Positions 50,402-61,913 of a DNA stretch of 64,000 nt are shown in pieces; the stretch's first letter is position 1; each line of letters begins with the position of its first letter. A model generated the notes under the pieces. It saw only the letters and a program-made list of their open reading frames with translations, searched no databases and was not told the DNA's origin. Made by a program: the position numbers and the translations under genes. This DNA is from Clostridia bacterium (GTDB lineage: Bacteria; Bacillota; Clostridia; Oscillospirales; Butyricicoccaceae): assembly GCA_029099685.1 (NCBI GenBank), contig JAQXOO010000023.1, positions 1 to 64,000 of the forward strand, read 5' to 3'.

Positions 50402-51068
50402 GAAGCTTCTCCCAAATGATAGATCGAATGTGCGCGACCGACTGCTGCAAATCCATGGAAGTGGTGTCCACCAGGATCGCGTCTTCCGCCGCCTTTAACG
50501 GGGCGGCAGCCCGCGTGGAATCCTGCAGGTCCCGCTGCTGCATGGCATCCAGCACGGCCTTATAGGTGACGTCCTCGCCTTTCGCGCGTTGCTCCGCAAA
50601 GCGCCTGGCGGCGCGCGCTTCGGCACTGGCTGTCAAAAAAATCTTCAGATCGGCATCGGGCAATACCACAGTTCCGATATCCCGGCCGTCCATCAGAATG
50701 TTGTTTTTTTTTGCAAAGCTCCGCTGAAACTCCAGTAAAAAACTGCGGACTTCCGGAATGACAGACACCGCACTGGCCCACCGGGAGGCGTCTTCCGTGC
50801 GGATCGCGCCGGAAACATCCCGCTCATTGACAAAAATGTGCTGTGTACCGCTTTCGAACCGCAGCTCCAGGTGGATCTCCGGGAGCAGGGCGATCACACT
50901 TTGCCGATCCGTGACCTCTGCGCCGTGCTCTGCCGCATACAAGCCGATGCTCCGGTACATGGCGCCGGTGTCAATATAAACAAACTTCAGCTGCTCCGCC
51001 AAGGCACGGGCGATAGTGCTTTTTCCCGCTCCGGCAGGTCCATCGATGGCAATGTTATAATTGGACAT
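50394..51068 (-). CDS. cmk: Cytidylate kinase
   Basis: Phosphorylates CMP and dCMP. It has 224 residues. Seen: IAIDGPAGAGKSTIARALA (P-loop), YIDTGAMYRSIGLYA, the CMP-specific insert, MDGRDIGTVVLPDADLKIFLTAS, and ARRFAEQRAKGEDVTYKAVLDAMQQRDLQDSTR with the lid and NMP-binding residues. Full length. It is placed three bases after the flavoprotein gene and overlaps plsC, so it is part of one long minus-strand transcription unit. Confidence 0.96.
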   Translation of the reverse strand: MSNYNIAIDGPAGAGKSTIARALAEQLKFVYIDTGAMYRSIGLYAAEHGAEVTDRQSVIALLPEIHLELRFESGTQHIFVNERDVSGAIRTEDASRWASAVSVIPEVRSFLLEFQRSFAKKNNILMDGRDIGTVVLPDADLKIFLTASAEARAARRFAEQRAKGEDVTYKAVLDAMQQRDLQDSTRAAAPLKAAEDAILVDTTSMDLQQSVAHIRSIIWEKLHV

Positions 51069-51070
51069 AT

Positions 51071-52303
51071 CTATTCTCCTTCTGCTGCGGCTTGTCCCGC
51101 ACAGTAGCCTGTGGACCAGGCAATTTGCAAATTGAACCCTCCGGTATAAGCGTCAACATCCATGATCTCACCGGCAAAATACAGGCCACGCACCAGCTTG
51201 GAGCCCATGGTTTTGGGATCGATCTCCTTGACGGAAATGCCCCCTGCGGTGACCACCGCCTCGTCCCAGCCGCCTGCGGCAACCACTGTAAAGGGAAACG
51301 CCTTTAACAGCGCACACAGATTTTCCCGCTGGGCACGGGTGATGGTATGGACCTTTTGATTGCCGGGAATGCCGCACATCTGCACCGCTACCGGGATCAT
51401 TTTGGCCGGCAGCAGCTGCGACAACGCATTGGAAAAGTCACGGTTGCTGTTTTCCGCAAAGTCCCGCAACAAACGCTTGTCCAGCGTTTCAGCGTCCAGC
51501 GCGGGCTTCAGATCGATAAATGCCTGATAAGGATAGGTGTGCTTCTTTCCGTCCAAATGTGCCGATGCGCTGAGCACCAGCGGTCCGGAAATGCCTTTGG
51601 CTGTAAAAACCATTTCGCCAAAGTCGGAAAACACCTTTTTCCCGTCTTTTTTAACGGTGAGCGTGACGTTTTTCAGTGCCAGGCCCTCCATCTGGGCGGG
51701 TGTTGTTTCCTGGGTCAGCAGCGGCACCAGGGACGGGCGCAGCTCCGTGACGGTATGCCCCAGCGCCCGGGCCATACGGTATCCGTCTCCGTCAGAACCC
51801 GTTCTGGGATAGGACCGTCCTCCCGTGGCCAAAATGACCCGGTCCGCCGCAAGGACCGATCCATCCTGCAGCAAAACGCCGCAGACAGAGCCGTCTTTTT
51901 CGGCAATAGCCTTTACCCTGTGCTGCAGGATCTGCACGCCAAGGCGATGCAGTTGCGTTTTCAGGGCACCCGACACATCCCTGGCCCGGTCGGATACCGG
52001 GAACACCCGTTTTCCCCGTTCCACCTTCAGCGGAACGCCGATCTTTTCAAAAAATGCCATGGTATCCTGGGCAGACATGGCCGCAAAGGCGCTGTACAGA
52101 AACCGGCCGTTGGTCAGTGTATTTTTAATCAGCGTTTCCGGATCGCTGTCATTGGTAACGTTGCAGCGTCCTTTGCCGGTAATATTAACTTTAACGCCCA
52201 GCTGGGCGTTGCGTTCGATCAAAATGACCGAAGCGCCCCTGCGGGCTGCGGTGCAAGCGGCCATCATACCGGCGGCGCCGCCGCCCACGACGACGATTTT
52301 CAT
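51071..52303 (-). CDS. HI0933/BaiN-like FAD-dependent oxidoreductase
   Basis: A 410-residue flavoprotein. N-terminal FAD motif VVVGGGAAGMMAACTAARRGASVILIE, then GVKVNITGKGRCNVTN, the family hallmark, and ILATGGRSYPRTGSDGDGYRMARALGH. The C-terminus has the second FAD contact GLYFAGEIMDVDAYTGGFNLQIAWSTGYCAG. The family (YhiN/HI0933, Pfam HI0933_like) is widespread. BaiN of bile-acid 7-dehydroxylation belongs to it, but this housekeeping context beside cmk gives no support for bile-acid activity. The reaction is unknown. Full length; the ATG is preceded by GGAGTAACCCC. Confidence 0.88.
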   Translation of the reverse strand: MKIVVVGGGAAGMMAACTAARRGASVILIERNAQLGVKVNITGKGRCNVTNDSDPETLIKNTLTNGRFLYSAFAAMSAQDTMAFFEKIGVPLKVERGKRVFPVSDRARDVSGALKTQLHRLGVQILQHRVKAIAEKDGSVCGVLLQDGSVLAADRVILATGGRSYPRTGSDGDGYRMARALGHTVTELRPSLVPLLTQETTPAQMEGLALKNVTLTVKKDGKKVFSDFGEMVFTAKGISGPLVLSASAHLDGKKHTYPYQAFIDLKPALDAETLDKRLLRDFAENSNRDFSNALSQLLPAKMIPVAVQMCGIPGNQKVHTITRAQRENLCALLKAFPFTVVAAGGWDEAVVTAGGISVKEIDPKTMGSKLVRGLYFAGEIMDVDAYTGGFNLQIAWSTGYCAGQAAAEGE

Positions 52304-52307
52304 GGGG

Positions 52308-53150
52308 TTACTCCTTGATTTGATAGTGTGTTGTCGCTGTAAAGGAATCCAGCTTTCGCTGTGCCTTTTGGTCGGTTTTGGACAACAGGCATACGATCAT
52401 GCAGCACAGCGAGATCAGCGGTGCGATGCTGCCGCCCAAGCCGAAATCGCCGCATTCCACGATCAGGCTGATATCAGCGTCCTGGGCCATGGGCGAATCG
52501 TGGCTTTCGCTGATGGCGGCAGTACATACCTCCCGCTCCCGCGCAAAAGAAAGCAATTCCAGCGTACTTCGCTGATGGGCCGGAAGCCCGACACACAGCA
52601 GCAGATCTCCCGCGTCCATACCGCAGGCCGCGTTCACCGGATCCATCCCCAACTGGTTCAGACAGCAGACATTGGGCAGAAGAATTCGAAGATAGGAAGC
52701 CAGATAAACGGCTGCCGGGGCGGTCAGGCCCTGTCCGTATATGTAAATTTTTCCTGAAAGCATCAGCCGGGTGCACAAATTGTGCAGTGCGTCCATCGGA
52801 TTCAAATTCAGATTCTTTTTGATGTTCAAGGCATCGTGCAGGGCGATCTGATTCAGCATCTCCATATCCGTGGAGCTGTTTTCCTCCGCCAGCTCAAACC
52901 GTTCCAACGCAGTCAGACGGTACTTCAGCTCCAGCTGCAGCGCGTTCTGAAAATCTCCATACCCTTGATACCCCAGCGCGGAGGCGAATCGAATGACCGT
53001 GGACTGGCTGACGCCGGTGACCGCTGCCAAGTCAAAGGAACTCATGAACGCAGCCTTATCGCAATGCTCTGTCACAAAGTGTGCCAGCAGATGCTGACCC
53101 TTTGTAAAGCCGCTCGCCTTTTCAGCGATCGCCTCATTGATCCGTTTCAC
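52308..53150 (-). CDS. RpiR-family transcriptional regulator with SIS domain
   Basis: A 280-residue regulator. The N-terminal helix-turn-helix (about 1-75) is FDLAAVTGVSQSTVIRFASALGYQGYGDFQNAL. The SIS sugar-phosphate domain (about 110-250) contains GKIYIYGQGLTAPAAVYLASYL and GDLLLCVGLPAHQRSTLELLSFAREREV. The track ORF begins at 53414, but AGGAGG seven bases before the GTG at 53150 marks the start VKRINEAIAEKASG. RpiR proteins control sugar or sialic-acid genes in response to phosphosugars. No sugar gene is adjacent, so the regulon is unknown. A cysteine-rich middle (CCLNQLGMDPVNAACG) is unusual. Confidence 0.87.
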   Translation of the reverse strand: MKRINEAIAEKASGFTKGQHLLAHFVTEHCDKAAFMSSFDLAAVTGVSQSTVIRFASALGYQGYGDFQNALQLELKYRLTALERFELAEENSSTDMEMLNQIALHDALNIKKNLNLNPMDALHNLCTRLMLSGKIYIYGQGLTAPAAVYLASYLRILLPNVCCLNQLGMDPVNAACGMDAGDLLLCVGLPAHQRSTLELLSFAREREVCTAAISESHDSPMAQDADISLIVECGDFGLGGSIAPLISLCCMIVCLLSKTDQKAQRKLDSFTATTHYQIKE

Positions 53151-53197
53151 TGGATTACCTCCTTTTTCTTTTCCGGAGCCACCTGTGTTCGCTGGAA

Positions 53198-53917
53198 CTA
53201 CAGGGATTTCAGATAGCGCACTTCCCCTTCGGAAAGATAACGCCAGCTGCCGCTTGGCAAGTCGCCCAGCTTGACATCTCCTTCCGCAACGCGCTTCAGC
53301 CCATTGACCGTATAACCGCATTTTGCACACATACGTCTGATTTGACGGTTTTTCCCCTGGCGGATCGAGATCGTCATAATGTAACCGTTTTCGGTTTTTG
53401 TCAAAAGACGGCACTTGGCCGGTAAAAGCATTTCTCCGTCCAATTCAATCGTGCCGGACAGCGGCTTTTCCGGCGACGGCAGGCCCGGCTCATCGGGAGA
53501 CAGCTTCACCAGGTATTCTTTATAAACCTCGTGGGACGGATGGGTCAAATGGTGCGCCAGTTCCCCGTCGTTTGTGAGGATCAGCAAGCCTTCGGAATGC
53601 ATATCCAGGCGGCCCACCGGATAGACGCGTCCGGGCACATCCTGCAGCAGATCCGCCACTGTTTTGCGGCCTGCTTCATCAGACAGGGTCGTTACATATC
53701 CACGCGGCTTATTCAGCATGATATAGAGGGGCCGGGGCGCATTTTTTTGCAGAGGTCTTCCGTTCACAAGAATCTCATCTTCCGCAGGGTCAGCACTGTC
53801 GCCCAGGTTTGCCGTAATGCCGTTAACCTTTACACATCCTGACAAAATATAGGTTTCCGCCTTTCGGCGAGAACAAATACCTGCGCCGGACAGGATCTTT
53901 TGAAGCCGTTCCTTCAT
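53198..53917 (-). CDS. RluB/RsuA-family pseudouridine synthase
   Basis: A 239-residue enzyme that isomerises uridine to pseudouridine in rRNA. An N-terminal S4 domain (MKERLQKILSGAGICSRRKAETYI...VKVNG) is followed by the catalytic domain with LNKPRGYVTT, VGRLDMHSEGLLILTNDGELAHHLTHP (catalytic Asp) and RQGKNRQIRRMCAKCGY. Domain order and length match RluB, which in Firmicutes lies next to scpAB, as it does here a few genes away. ATG overlaps the stop of the carboxypeptidase gene (ATGA). Confidence 0.93.
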   Translation of the reverse strand: MKERLQKILSGAGICSRRKAETYILSGCVKVNGITANLGDSADPAEDEILVNGRPLQKNAPRPLYIMLNKPRGYVTTLSDEAGRKTVADLLQDVPGRVYPVGRLDMHSEGLLILTNDGELAHHLTHPSHEVYKEYLVKLSPDEPGLPSPEKPLSGTIELDGEMLLPAKCRLLTKTENGYIMTISIRQGKNRQIRRMCAKCGYTVNGLKRVAEGDVKLGDLPSGSWRYLSEGEVRYLKSL

Positions 53918-55020
53918 ATTCTTCTCCTAAACAAAAAATCTATCCATCTGGAAAACCGGGAGGGTTCAGGCGTTGTCTCCCGCGTGTTTTCGGAAAAATA
54001 AACCGGGGTCTCAAATAAAACCTGACCATCCAGCCGGATCTGCAGCGTCCCATAGCGCTGCCCCGCCTGGGTCGCGCCATACCAAAACCGCGGCCCACAC
54101 ACAGAGACCGTCATGCGCTGCCGCTGTTCCTCTGTCAGCCAAACCGAGAAGCTCTCGTTGGTGTAAAGCCGTGATACTTTTCGTTCGTTGGAAATCAGGG
54201 GGACGCTCCCGCAGTCCCCGGCCCCCAGCAGGTCATAGGGCTGAAGTCTGCTGAAGCCATATTCATACAACGCCTTATGATCCGCCCAGTCGTTGGGCGC
54301 ATTCAGCGTAACACAAAGGAGCATCCTGCCGTTTTGCTCCTTTGCGGAAACCAGACACCGGCCGCAGGATTTGGTAAACCCGGTTTTGACGCCGCAGGCC
54401 CCGATCTCCCGCAGCAGCCGGTTGTGATTGGTCCATGTCCTGCCGGAAACCGTGATCTGTTCGGTGGACGCTATTCGGGCGAAAACAGGATCCTTCATGG
54501 CAAAGGCCGCAATTTGAGCCAGTTCCAGCGCAGTCGTATAGTGTGTCTCACCGTCCAGACCGCTGGGATTTTCAAAATGCGTATGCTGAAGGCCCAGCGC
54601 CTCTGCTTTTTCATTCATTTTCTGAACAAAGCCCTGTTCCCCGTCCGGGTCAAGGCCGGCCAGCGCCGCTGCCGCATCGTTGCCGCTTTCCAGCAGCAGT
54701 CCGTACAGCAGATCAGATACCGTCAGCTGCTCTCCCGCCCGCAGATAGATGGAAGATCCCTCAATGCCGCACCATTCCTTACGGACTGTGACCGTTTCCT
54801 GCAGATCATACTGCTCCAAAGCCACCAGGGCGGTCATGATCTTTGTGGTGCTGGCCATCCCCCGCGGCTCAGTGGCCTTTTTCTGATACAGCACAGATCC
54901 GTCCAGCGGGTCATACAAAACTGCGCTTTGCGCGCTGACCGAAGGCTCCGTAAACGCAGATACCGGCGCCGAAAAAAGAAAAAATGCCGAAAAGAATGCC
55001 AAAAAAGTTCGTTTTATCAA
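53914..55020 (-). CDS. D-alanyl-D-alanine carboxypeptidase (DacF-like, PBP5 family)
   Basis: A 368-residue secreted serine peptidase that trims the terminal D-Ala of peptidoglycan. Signal peptide (residues 1-23, LAFFSAFFLFSAPVSA). Active-site motifs: ASTTKIM (SxxK), LESGNDAA (SxN), GVKTGFTKSCGR (KTG). The C-terminal domain with a basic end (SRWIDFLFRRRI) may bind the membrane. The track start at 55062 has no ribosome binding site. GGCAGGTGATTGTC precedes the TTG at 55020. Between ytfJ and rluB in a sporulating host it is most likely the forespore/cortex-type DacF, by context. Confidence 0.88.
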   Translation of the reverse strand: MIKRTFLAFFSAFFLFSAPVSAFTEPSVSAQSAVLYDPLDGSVLYQKKATEPRGMASTTKIMTALVALEQYDLQETVTVRKEWCGIEGSSIYLRAGEQLTVSDLLYGLLLESGNDAAAALAGLDPDGEQGFVQKMNEKAEALGLQHTHFENPSGLDGETHYTTALELAQIAAFAMKDPVFARIASTEQITVSGRTWTNHNRLLREIGACGVKTGFTKSCGRCLVSAKEQNGRMLLCVTLNAPNDWADHKALYEYGFSRLQPYDLLGAGDCGSVPLISNERKVSRLYTNESFSVWLTEEQRQRMTVSVCGPRFWYGATQAGQRYGTLQIRLDGQVLFETPVYFSENTRETTPEPSRFSRWIDFLFRRRI

Positions 55021-55072
55021 GACAATCACCTGCCAGTATACCATACGGGCAGGTGAAAGCAATTATGCAGCC

Positions 55073-55435
55073 TTAGTAAACAGGGGTATCTTCTGTTTTT
55101 TCCTTTTTGAATTTATCCACAATGCCGGGGATCATATCTACAGCCTTGTCCAGGGTGGAATTTGCAGGCGGTTCCACATAGAGCATACGAACATTGCCCT
55201 GGCTGACGACCACAAAAGCCAGCGGCGTGATGGTGACGCCGGCTCCGCTTCCGGCGCCGAAACGGATATTGGTACCGTCGGTCCCACCCGAAGCAAATCC
55301 AAAGGTGACCTTGGACACGGGGATCAGCGTGGTGCCGTCGGGTATAGTGATGGGCTGTCCCACAACCGTGTTCACATCCACCATTTCACGGAGCTTTTCC
55401 ATTGTCAGATTCATCGCTTCATTGATACTACTCAT
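55073..55435 (-). CDS. ytfJ: YtfJ-family sporulation protein
   Basis: A 120-residue protein. Conserved blocks: MNLTMEKLREMVDVNTVVGQPI at the start, VTFGFASGGTDG, the glycine-rich FGAGSGAGVTITPLAFVVV, and a C-terminal helix DKAVDMIPGIVDKF. The family (GerW/YtfJ) is needed for lysozyme-independent or normal germination in Bacillus and is common in spore formers. ATG 55435 overlaps the stop of the DUF2953 gene, a pairing also seen in Bacillus (ytfI-ytfJ) and Clostridia. The longer track ORF is not supported. Confidence 0.92.
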   Translation of the reverse strand: MSSINEAMNLTMEKLREMVDVNTVVGQPITIPDGTTLIPVSKVTFGFASGGTDGTNIRFGAGSGAGVTITPLAFVVVSQGNVRMLYVEPPANSTLDKAVDMIPGIVDKFKKEKTEDTPVY

Positions 55436-56067
55436 GGATCTTGCCGCCTTTCTCTTGTATGGGTTTGATCTTGCTGCTTGCTTTTCCTGCGAATCTTCAA
55501 AAACCGAATCAACAATATGACTGCCACGATCAGCATCCGCATGGGACACGCCGCGATGGTCACATCTGCAAGTATATCCAGCTTTTCGCCTTCAAAATCT
55601 GCGTCCACGGCAATATCTGTCTTTTTCACGCGCAGGCTGCGTTCCATCACCGGATACAGTGCAGAAACGCCGGCCGCGACTCTGCCGTAAAGCAGGGCAG
55701 TCGCTGCGGCATCCTTTCCGGCCACCTTAACATGACAAGTCAGATTACGGATCACCAGTCTCCGGCGCATAGCGCCCAGCGCTTCCAAGGCAAGCCGAAT
55801 ATAATCGCAGACCGTGTCCCATGTGAGCTTCTGTCCCGCTGGCTTCTTTTTTTTCGGTTGAGACTTTGTCTCCGCAGCTTGTGTCTTTTCTTTTTTTGGG
55901 CGCTCTGCCTTTTTCTTCAATGGAAAAAGGCGCAGGGAAACCGGTCCCAGCCCGCACCACACCTGCAGCGCGCCGTCATAACGCACACGGGTGTGTACCG
56001 GCAGAAACAAAAGAAGAAACACAAACAGCAGAAATCCCAAAAAGATCCAACCGATGACCTTCAGCAA
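55432..56067 (-). CDS. DUF2953 (YtfI-like) membrane-anchored protein
   Basis: A 211-residue protein: one N-terminal helix (about 6-24, IGWIFLGFLLFVFLLLFLP), then beta-rich segments (VHTRVRYDGALQVWCGLGPVSLRLFPL), a basic Lys/Pro-rich loop and a conserved middle VAGKDAAATALLYGRVAAGVSALYPVME, the DUF2953 hallmark. A second hydrophobic stretch is near the C-terminus. The start is TTG at 56067. AGGAG, which lies in the last codons of scpB, is seven bases upstream, and the only nearby ATG is out of frame. It is paired with ytfJ. The function is unknown, probably in sporulation. Confidence 0.82.
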   Translation of the reverse strand: MLKVIGWIFLGFLLFVFLLLFLPVHTRVRYDGALQVWCGLGPVSLRLFPLKKKAERPKKEKTQAAETKSQPKKKKPAGQKLTWDTVCDYIRLALEALGAMRRRLVIRNLTCHVKVAGKDAAATALLYGRVAAGVSALYPVMERSLRVKKTDIAVDADFEGEKLDILADVTIAACPMRMLIVAVILLIRFLKIRRKSKQQDQTHTRERRQDP

Positions 56068-56068
56068 A

Positions 56069-56689
56069 TCATGACTCCTTTCCTGTGTCCTCCGCAGTCT
56101 CCGGCCCATCGTCCTGCCGTTCTTCCAATTCATTCAGCGTCATCTGCTGCGGGTCCTGTTCGCCAAAAGACTCCAGCGCGGGCAGCTGGCTGACGGAACT
56201 AAGCCCAAACGCACGCAAAAACGTTTCTGTAGTCTGATACAAAATGGGACGTCCCGGCACATCCAGCCGTCCGCAGTCGGCGACCAGGCCTTTGTCCACC
56301 AGGCTGCTCAGCGTATAGGCGCTATCCACGCCCCGCACCTGCTCTATATAGGTTTTGGTAACGGGCTGCTTATATGCAATGATCGCCAAAACTTCCAGGG
56401 CGGCCGGTGTCAGATTTTGAGGCTTCCGGGTCTCCAGCGTGTTGCGGACCATTTGGGCATAGTCCGCCCGGGAGGCCAGCTGATACCGGTCATCCAACCG
56501 GAGCAGCTTGATTCCCCGGCGGTTGAAGTCATAATAATCGCCCAGATTTTGAGCCGCATTGCGCAGCGTCGCCTTATCGGTCTGCAGCACGGCGCACAGC
56601 TTTCCCTCACTTACCGAATCTCCGGCGGCAAAGAGCACCGCTTCCAGGGCGCATTCCAGTTCATGCAGTTCGGTCGTCTTCTCGATCAT
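56069..56689 (-). CDS. scpB: Segregation and condensation protein B
   Basis: A 206-residue subunit of the SMC-ScpAB condensin. Two winged helices: ECALEAVLFAAGDSVSEGKL to RLDDRYQLASRADY, and TPAALEVLAIIAYKQPVTKTYIEQVRGVDSAYTLSSLVDKGLV, the strongest family block, followed by GRPILYQTTETFLRAFGL. The acidic tail is variable. It overlaps scpA by 29 bases and is followed without gap by the DUF2953 gene. Confidence 0.94.
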   Translation of the reverse strand: MIEKTTELHELECALEAVLFAAGDSVSEGKLCAVLQTDKATLRNAAQNLGDYYDFNRRGIKLLRLDDRYQLASRADYAQMVRNTLETRKPQNLTPAALEVLAIIAYKQPVTKTYIEQVRGVDSAYTLSSLVDKGLVADCGRLDVPGRPILYQTTETFLRAFGLSSVSQLPALESFGEQDPQQMTLNELEERQDDGPETAEDTGKES

Positions 56690-57440
56690 CTTCTGTCCGG
56701 GGCGCTGTCAGCGCCTGCTCCTCTCTTGTGGCCAGCCGAAGGGTGCAGCCGCCCTCCTCTGTCTCTTCGATCATGATCTTTCGTGTTTTGGAAAGCTCCA
56801 GCACAGCCAGGAAGATCGCCACGATCTCCGAACGGCTTTCCGCGGAAAGCACAAGCTTCTCAAAGCTGATCCTGGGCGTTTTTACAAACAGCTTAACGAT
56901 ATCCCCTATTTTGTCATCCACGGGGACGGTTTCCCGGCCCACAATGCCCTGAAAGGCCGTTACCGGCGGCGGAAGCTTTCGCTGGGCCCGCTGCAGGATA
57001 TCCTCCAGCGCACGGGTCAGCAGCTCATAGGAATAGCTGCCGGTGAACTGGCTTCTTTCTTTTTCCAGGGGCTCCTGGCCTTTTACAAAAATGTCCCGGC
57101 CGATCTGTGCCCGCAGACTCAAAACGCTGCCCGCTTCCTTGATGCGCTGATATTCCAGCAATGCCTCCACCAGACCGGCTCTGGGGTCCTCCTCTGCCGT
57201 GTCCTCATAGACCGGAAGCAGCATTTTGGACTTGATATACATCAGCTGCGCAGCCATGGTAATGAACTCGCTGGCCACTTCCATATCAAACTCCTGCATG
57301 CGGCGAATGTACTCCAGATATTGGTCCAGAATGGCGGCAATGGGGATATCCTTGATCTCCACTTTGTTTTTGGACAGCAGATGCAGCAGCAGGTCCAGCG
57401 GCCCATCAAAGACCTCCAGATGGAATGTGACTTCTTTCAT
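56661..57440 (-). CDS. scpA: Segregation and condensation protein A
   Basis: The kleisin of the SMC-ScpAB condensin, 259 residues. The N-terminal SMC-neck binding part is LEVFDGPLDLLLHLLSKNKVEIKDIPIAAILDQYLEYI, followed by EVASEFITMAAQLMYIKSKMLLP. The C-terminal winged helix includes VAIFLAVLELSKTRKI. AAGGAGGAAGCAG precedes the ATG at 57440; the track ORF runs 14 codons further upstream through the hairpin and is not credible. It follows lysA after an inverted repeat. Confidence 0.94.
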   Translation of the reverse strand: MKEVTFHLEVFDGPLDLLLHLLSKNKVEIKDIPIAAILDQYLEYIRRMQEFDMEVASEFITMAAQLMYIKSKMLLPVYEDTAEEDPRAGLVEALLEYQRIKEAGSVLSLRAQIGRDIFVKGQEPLEKERSQFTGSYSYELLTRALEDILQRAQRKLPPPVTAFQGIVGRETVPVDDKIGDIVKLFVKTPRISFEKLVLSAESRSEIVAIFLAVLELSKTRKIMIEETEEGGCTLRLATREEQALTAPRTEDDREDDRTA

Positions 57441-57461
57441 CTGCTTCCTCCTTGGAATTAT

Positions 57462-57491
57462 CCGGAGGATGTGCAAAAGCACATCCTCCGG
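57462..57491 (-). terminator. Hairpin between lysA and scpA, probable weak terminator
   Basis: CCGGAGGATGTGC / GCACATCCTCCGG, 13-base perfect stem with AAAA loop, but without a T-run on the minus strand (ATAATTCC follows). It may attenuate rather than stop transcription into scpAB. Confidence 0.55.
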
Positions 57492-57503
57492 GTGAACATC
57501 AAA

Positions 57504-58814
57504 TCAGACGATATCGTTGCGGATCAGGTCCTCATAGGTCTCACGGCGAACGACTTCCTGGGTGGTACCGTCCTCCTTCACCAGCACGATGGGCGCCCGG
57601 GGAACGCGGTTGTAATTGGACGCCATGGAGAAGTTGTAGGCACCGGTCGCGAAGACGCACAGGATGTCCTCCGCTTTGGCGGTCTGGAAGGTCAGGTCAC
57701 GGGCCACCAGGTCACCGCTTTCGCAGCACCGGCCGGCGATGGTCTGCAGTTTGTCCCGGGGCGCGTCGGCACGGTTGGCCACGACTGCGTCATAGGATGC
57801 CTGATACAGGGCAAAGCGGGGATTGTCGGGCAGGCCGCCGTCCACAGAGACATAGCAGCGGGCGTCCTTGATGTCCCGGACAGAGCCCACCGTATACAGG
57901 GTGGCGCCGGCGGCGCAAACCATGGAGCGGCCCGGCTCGATGACGATCTCGGGCACTTCACGGCCGTATTTCGCGGCCTCCTCACGCATGACCTGACCCA
58001 TGGCGTCGATCTTCTCGCCGAAGGTGCCGGGCTCATCTTCCGGCATATACTTGACGCCGAAGCCACCACCCACGATCATCTCATCCAGATGAATGTTCAG
58101 CTCCCGCTCGATCTTGCAGAAGAAGTCAAACATGATCTTGGCCGCCCGGGCAAAGCCGTCCACAGAGAAGACCTGAGAACCGATATGACAATGGATACCC
58201 GCAAAATCCAGGTGCTTATGCTCCAGAATGTAGCGGGACATCCGCATGGCCTCGCCGTCCTCGATGCCGAAGCCGAACTTGGAATCGTTTTGGCCGGTGG
58301 AGATAAATTCGTGGGTATCCGCATGGACGCCGGGCTTGACCCGGAACAGCACACGCTGATGGACGCCGCGGGCAGCACAGATGGCTTCCAGACGGTCGAC
58401 CTCCTCAAAGGCATCGATGATGATGGAGCCAATGCCGCAGTCCACGGCCATTTCCAGTTCGGGGACCGTCTTGTTGTTTCCGTGGAAATGCAGATGCTTG
58501 GGATCAAAGCCCGCCTTCAGTGCAGTATACAGCTCGCCTCCGGAAACCACGTCGGCATGGATCCCCTCAGAAGCGAGAATGGGATAAAGGAACCGGGCGC
58601 ACAGGGCCTTGCTGGCGTAGGCGACTTTGTACTTTTCGCCAAAGTTGCGCTTCATCGCCTCGGTAAAATCGCGGCAGTTTTCGCGCAGCTGACGCTCACT
58701 CATGACATAAGCAGGCGTGCCGAATTGCTTTGCCACGTCCACCAGATCGACACCGTCCATGCACAGGTGGCCATTGTTTGCAATGGTGAAGTGCTTGCTG
58801 TAGTAGGTTTTCAT
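57504..58814 (-). CDS. lysA: Diaminopimelate decarboxylase
   Basis: PLP enzyme that converts meso-diaminopimelate to lysine, 436 residues. Seen: VAYASKALCARFLYP with the PLP lysine, DVVSGGELYTALKAGF, HCHIGSQVF, VGGGFGVKY, EPGRSMVCAAG, and the second active-site block RCCESGDLVARD with the catalytic cysteine from the partner subunit, then GAYNFSMASNYN. Full length. It starts one base after the engB stop. With dapA in the same window, two ends of the lysine pathway are represented. Confidence 0.96.
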   Translation of the reverse strand: MKTYYSKHFTIANNGHLCMDGVDLVDVAKQFGTPAYVMSERQLRENCRDFTEAMKRNFGEKYKVAYASKALCARFLYPILASEGIHADVVSGGELYTALKAGFDPKHLHFHGNNKTVPELEMAVDCGIGSIIIDAFEEVDRLEAICAARGVHQRVLFRVKPGVHADTHEFISTGQNDSKFGFGIEDGEAMRMSRYILEHKHLDFAGIHCHIGSQVFSVDGFARAAKIMFDFFCKIERELNIHLDEMIVGGGFGVKYMPEDEPGTFGEKIDAMGQVMREEAAKYGREVPEIVIEPGRSMVCAAGATLYTVGSVRDIKDARCYVSVDGGLPDNPRFALYQASYDAVVANRADAPRDKLQTIAGRCCESGDLVARDLTFQTAKAEDILCVFATGAYNFSMASNYNRVPRAPIVLVKEDGTTQEVVRRETYEDLIRNDIV

Positions 58815-58815
58815 A

Positions 58816-59409
58816 TCAATTCTCCTCTATTGCGTTTTGGATATCTGCTTTTAATAGATCACAGTTGGTTCCTTTTTCCGCTGAGAACGGGATAAGCACA
58901 TCCTCTTCGCCCAGCATCAGTGTCTCCCGGATACAGGCGAGATTGGGCTCGACCTCACTTTTTTTGAGCTTGTCCAGCTTGTTTGCCACCACGGTCAACG
59001 GATAACCGTAATGGCGCACCCACTGTACCATGGTCACATCATCGGCAGTGGGCTTGTGGCGCGCATCCACAATAAGATAAATGCGGGCAATATACGACCG
59101 GTCGGCTGCAAAATAATCCTCAATCAGCCGTGAGTAGCGCTCCCGCTCCTCTTTGGAGGTTCTGGAATAGCCATACCCCGGCAGATCCACCAGCCAGCCC
59201 CGGTCGTCGGTTCTGAACAGGTTGACAAATACGGTTTTGCCGGGGACCGAGCTGACACGGGCAAATCCCTTCTTTCCCACCACCCGGTTGATGGTGGAGG
59301 ATTTTCCCACATTGGAGCGCCCCGCGAAGACAACTCTCGGCTGCGGACCGGTGGGAAATCCCTTTGCATCGGCGGCGCTGCGTACAAATACCGTCTTGCG
59401 AAAATCCAT
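58816..59409 (-). CDS. engB: Ribosome biogenesis GTPase EngB/YsxC
   Basis: A 197-residue GTPase for assembly of the large ribosomal subunit. Seen: FAGRSNVGKSSTINRV (G1), PGKTVFVNLF, VDLPGYGYSRTSKEERERY (G3 with family signature), VVANKLDKLKKSE (G4), and FSAEKGTN (G5). The ATG at 59409 follows GAGGG. The GTG at 59421 in the track is part of that site. It follows lon, the usual lon-ysxC pairing in Firmicutes. Confidence 0.95.
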   Translation of the reverse strand: MDFRKTVFVRSAADAKGFPTGPQPRVVFAGRSNVGKSSTINRVVGKKGFARVSSVPGKTVFVNLFRTDDRGWLVDLPGYGYSRTSKEERERYSRLIEDYFAADRSYIARIYLIVDARHKPTADDVTMVQWVRHYGYPLTVVANKLDKLKKSEVEPNLACIRETLMLGEEDVLIPFSAEKGTNCDLLKADIQNAIEEN

Positions 59410-59428
59410 AGTTTCCCTCACATCTGTT

Positions 59429-61861
<2,433 letters not shown>

Positions 61862-61913
61862 TCGTTTCCTCCTGTGGAAATAGACGAGAAGATACTTGTA
61901 CTCTAATTATCAT

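Noticed and set aside
51071-52303. Bile-acid 7-dehydroxylation enzyme BaiN
   Set aside because: Only the broad flavoprotein family is supported; the other bai genes are absent and the gene sits in a housekeeping operon.
56559-58895. 778-codon plus-strand ORF opposite scpAB and lysA
   Set aside because: It crosses three certain genes on the other strand and lacks any motif.
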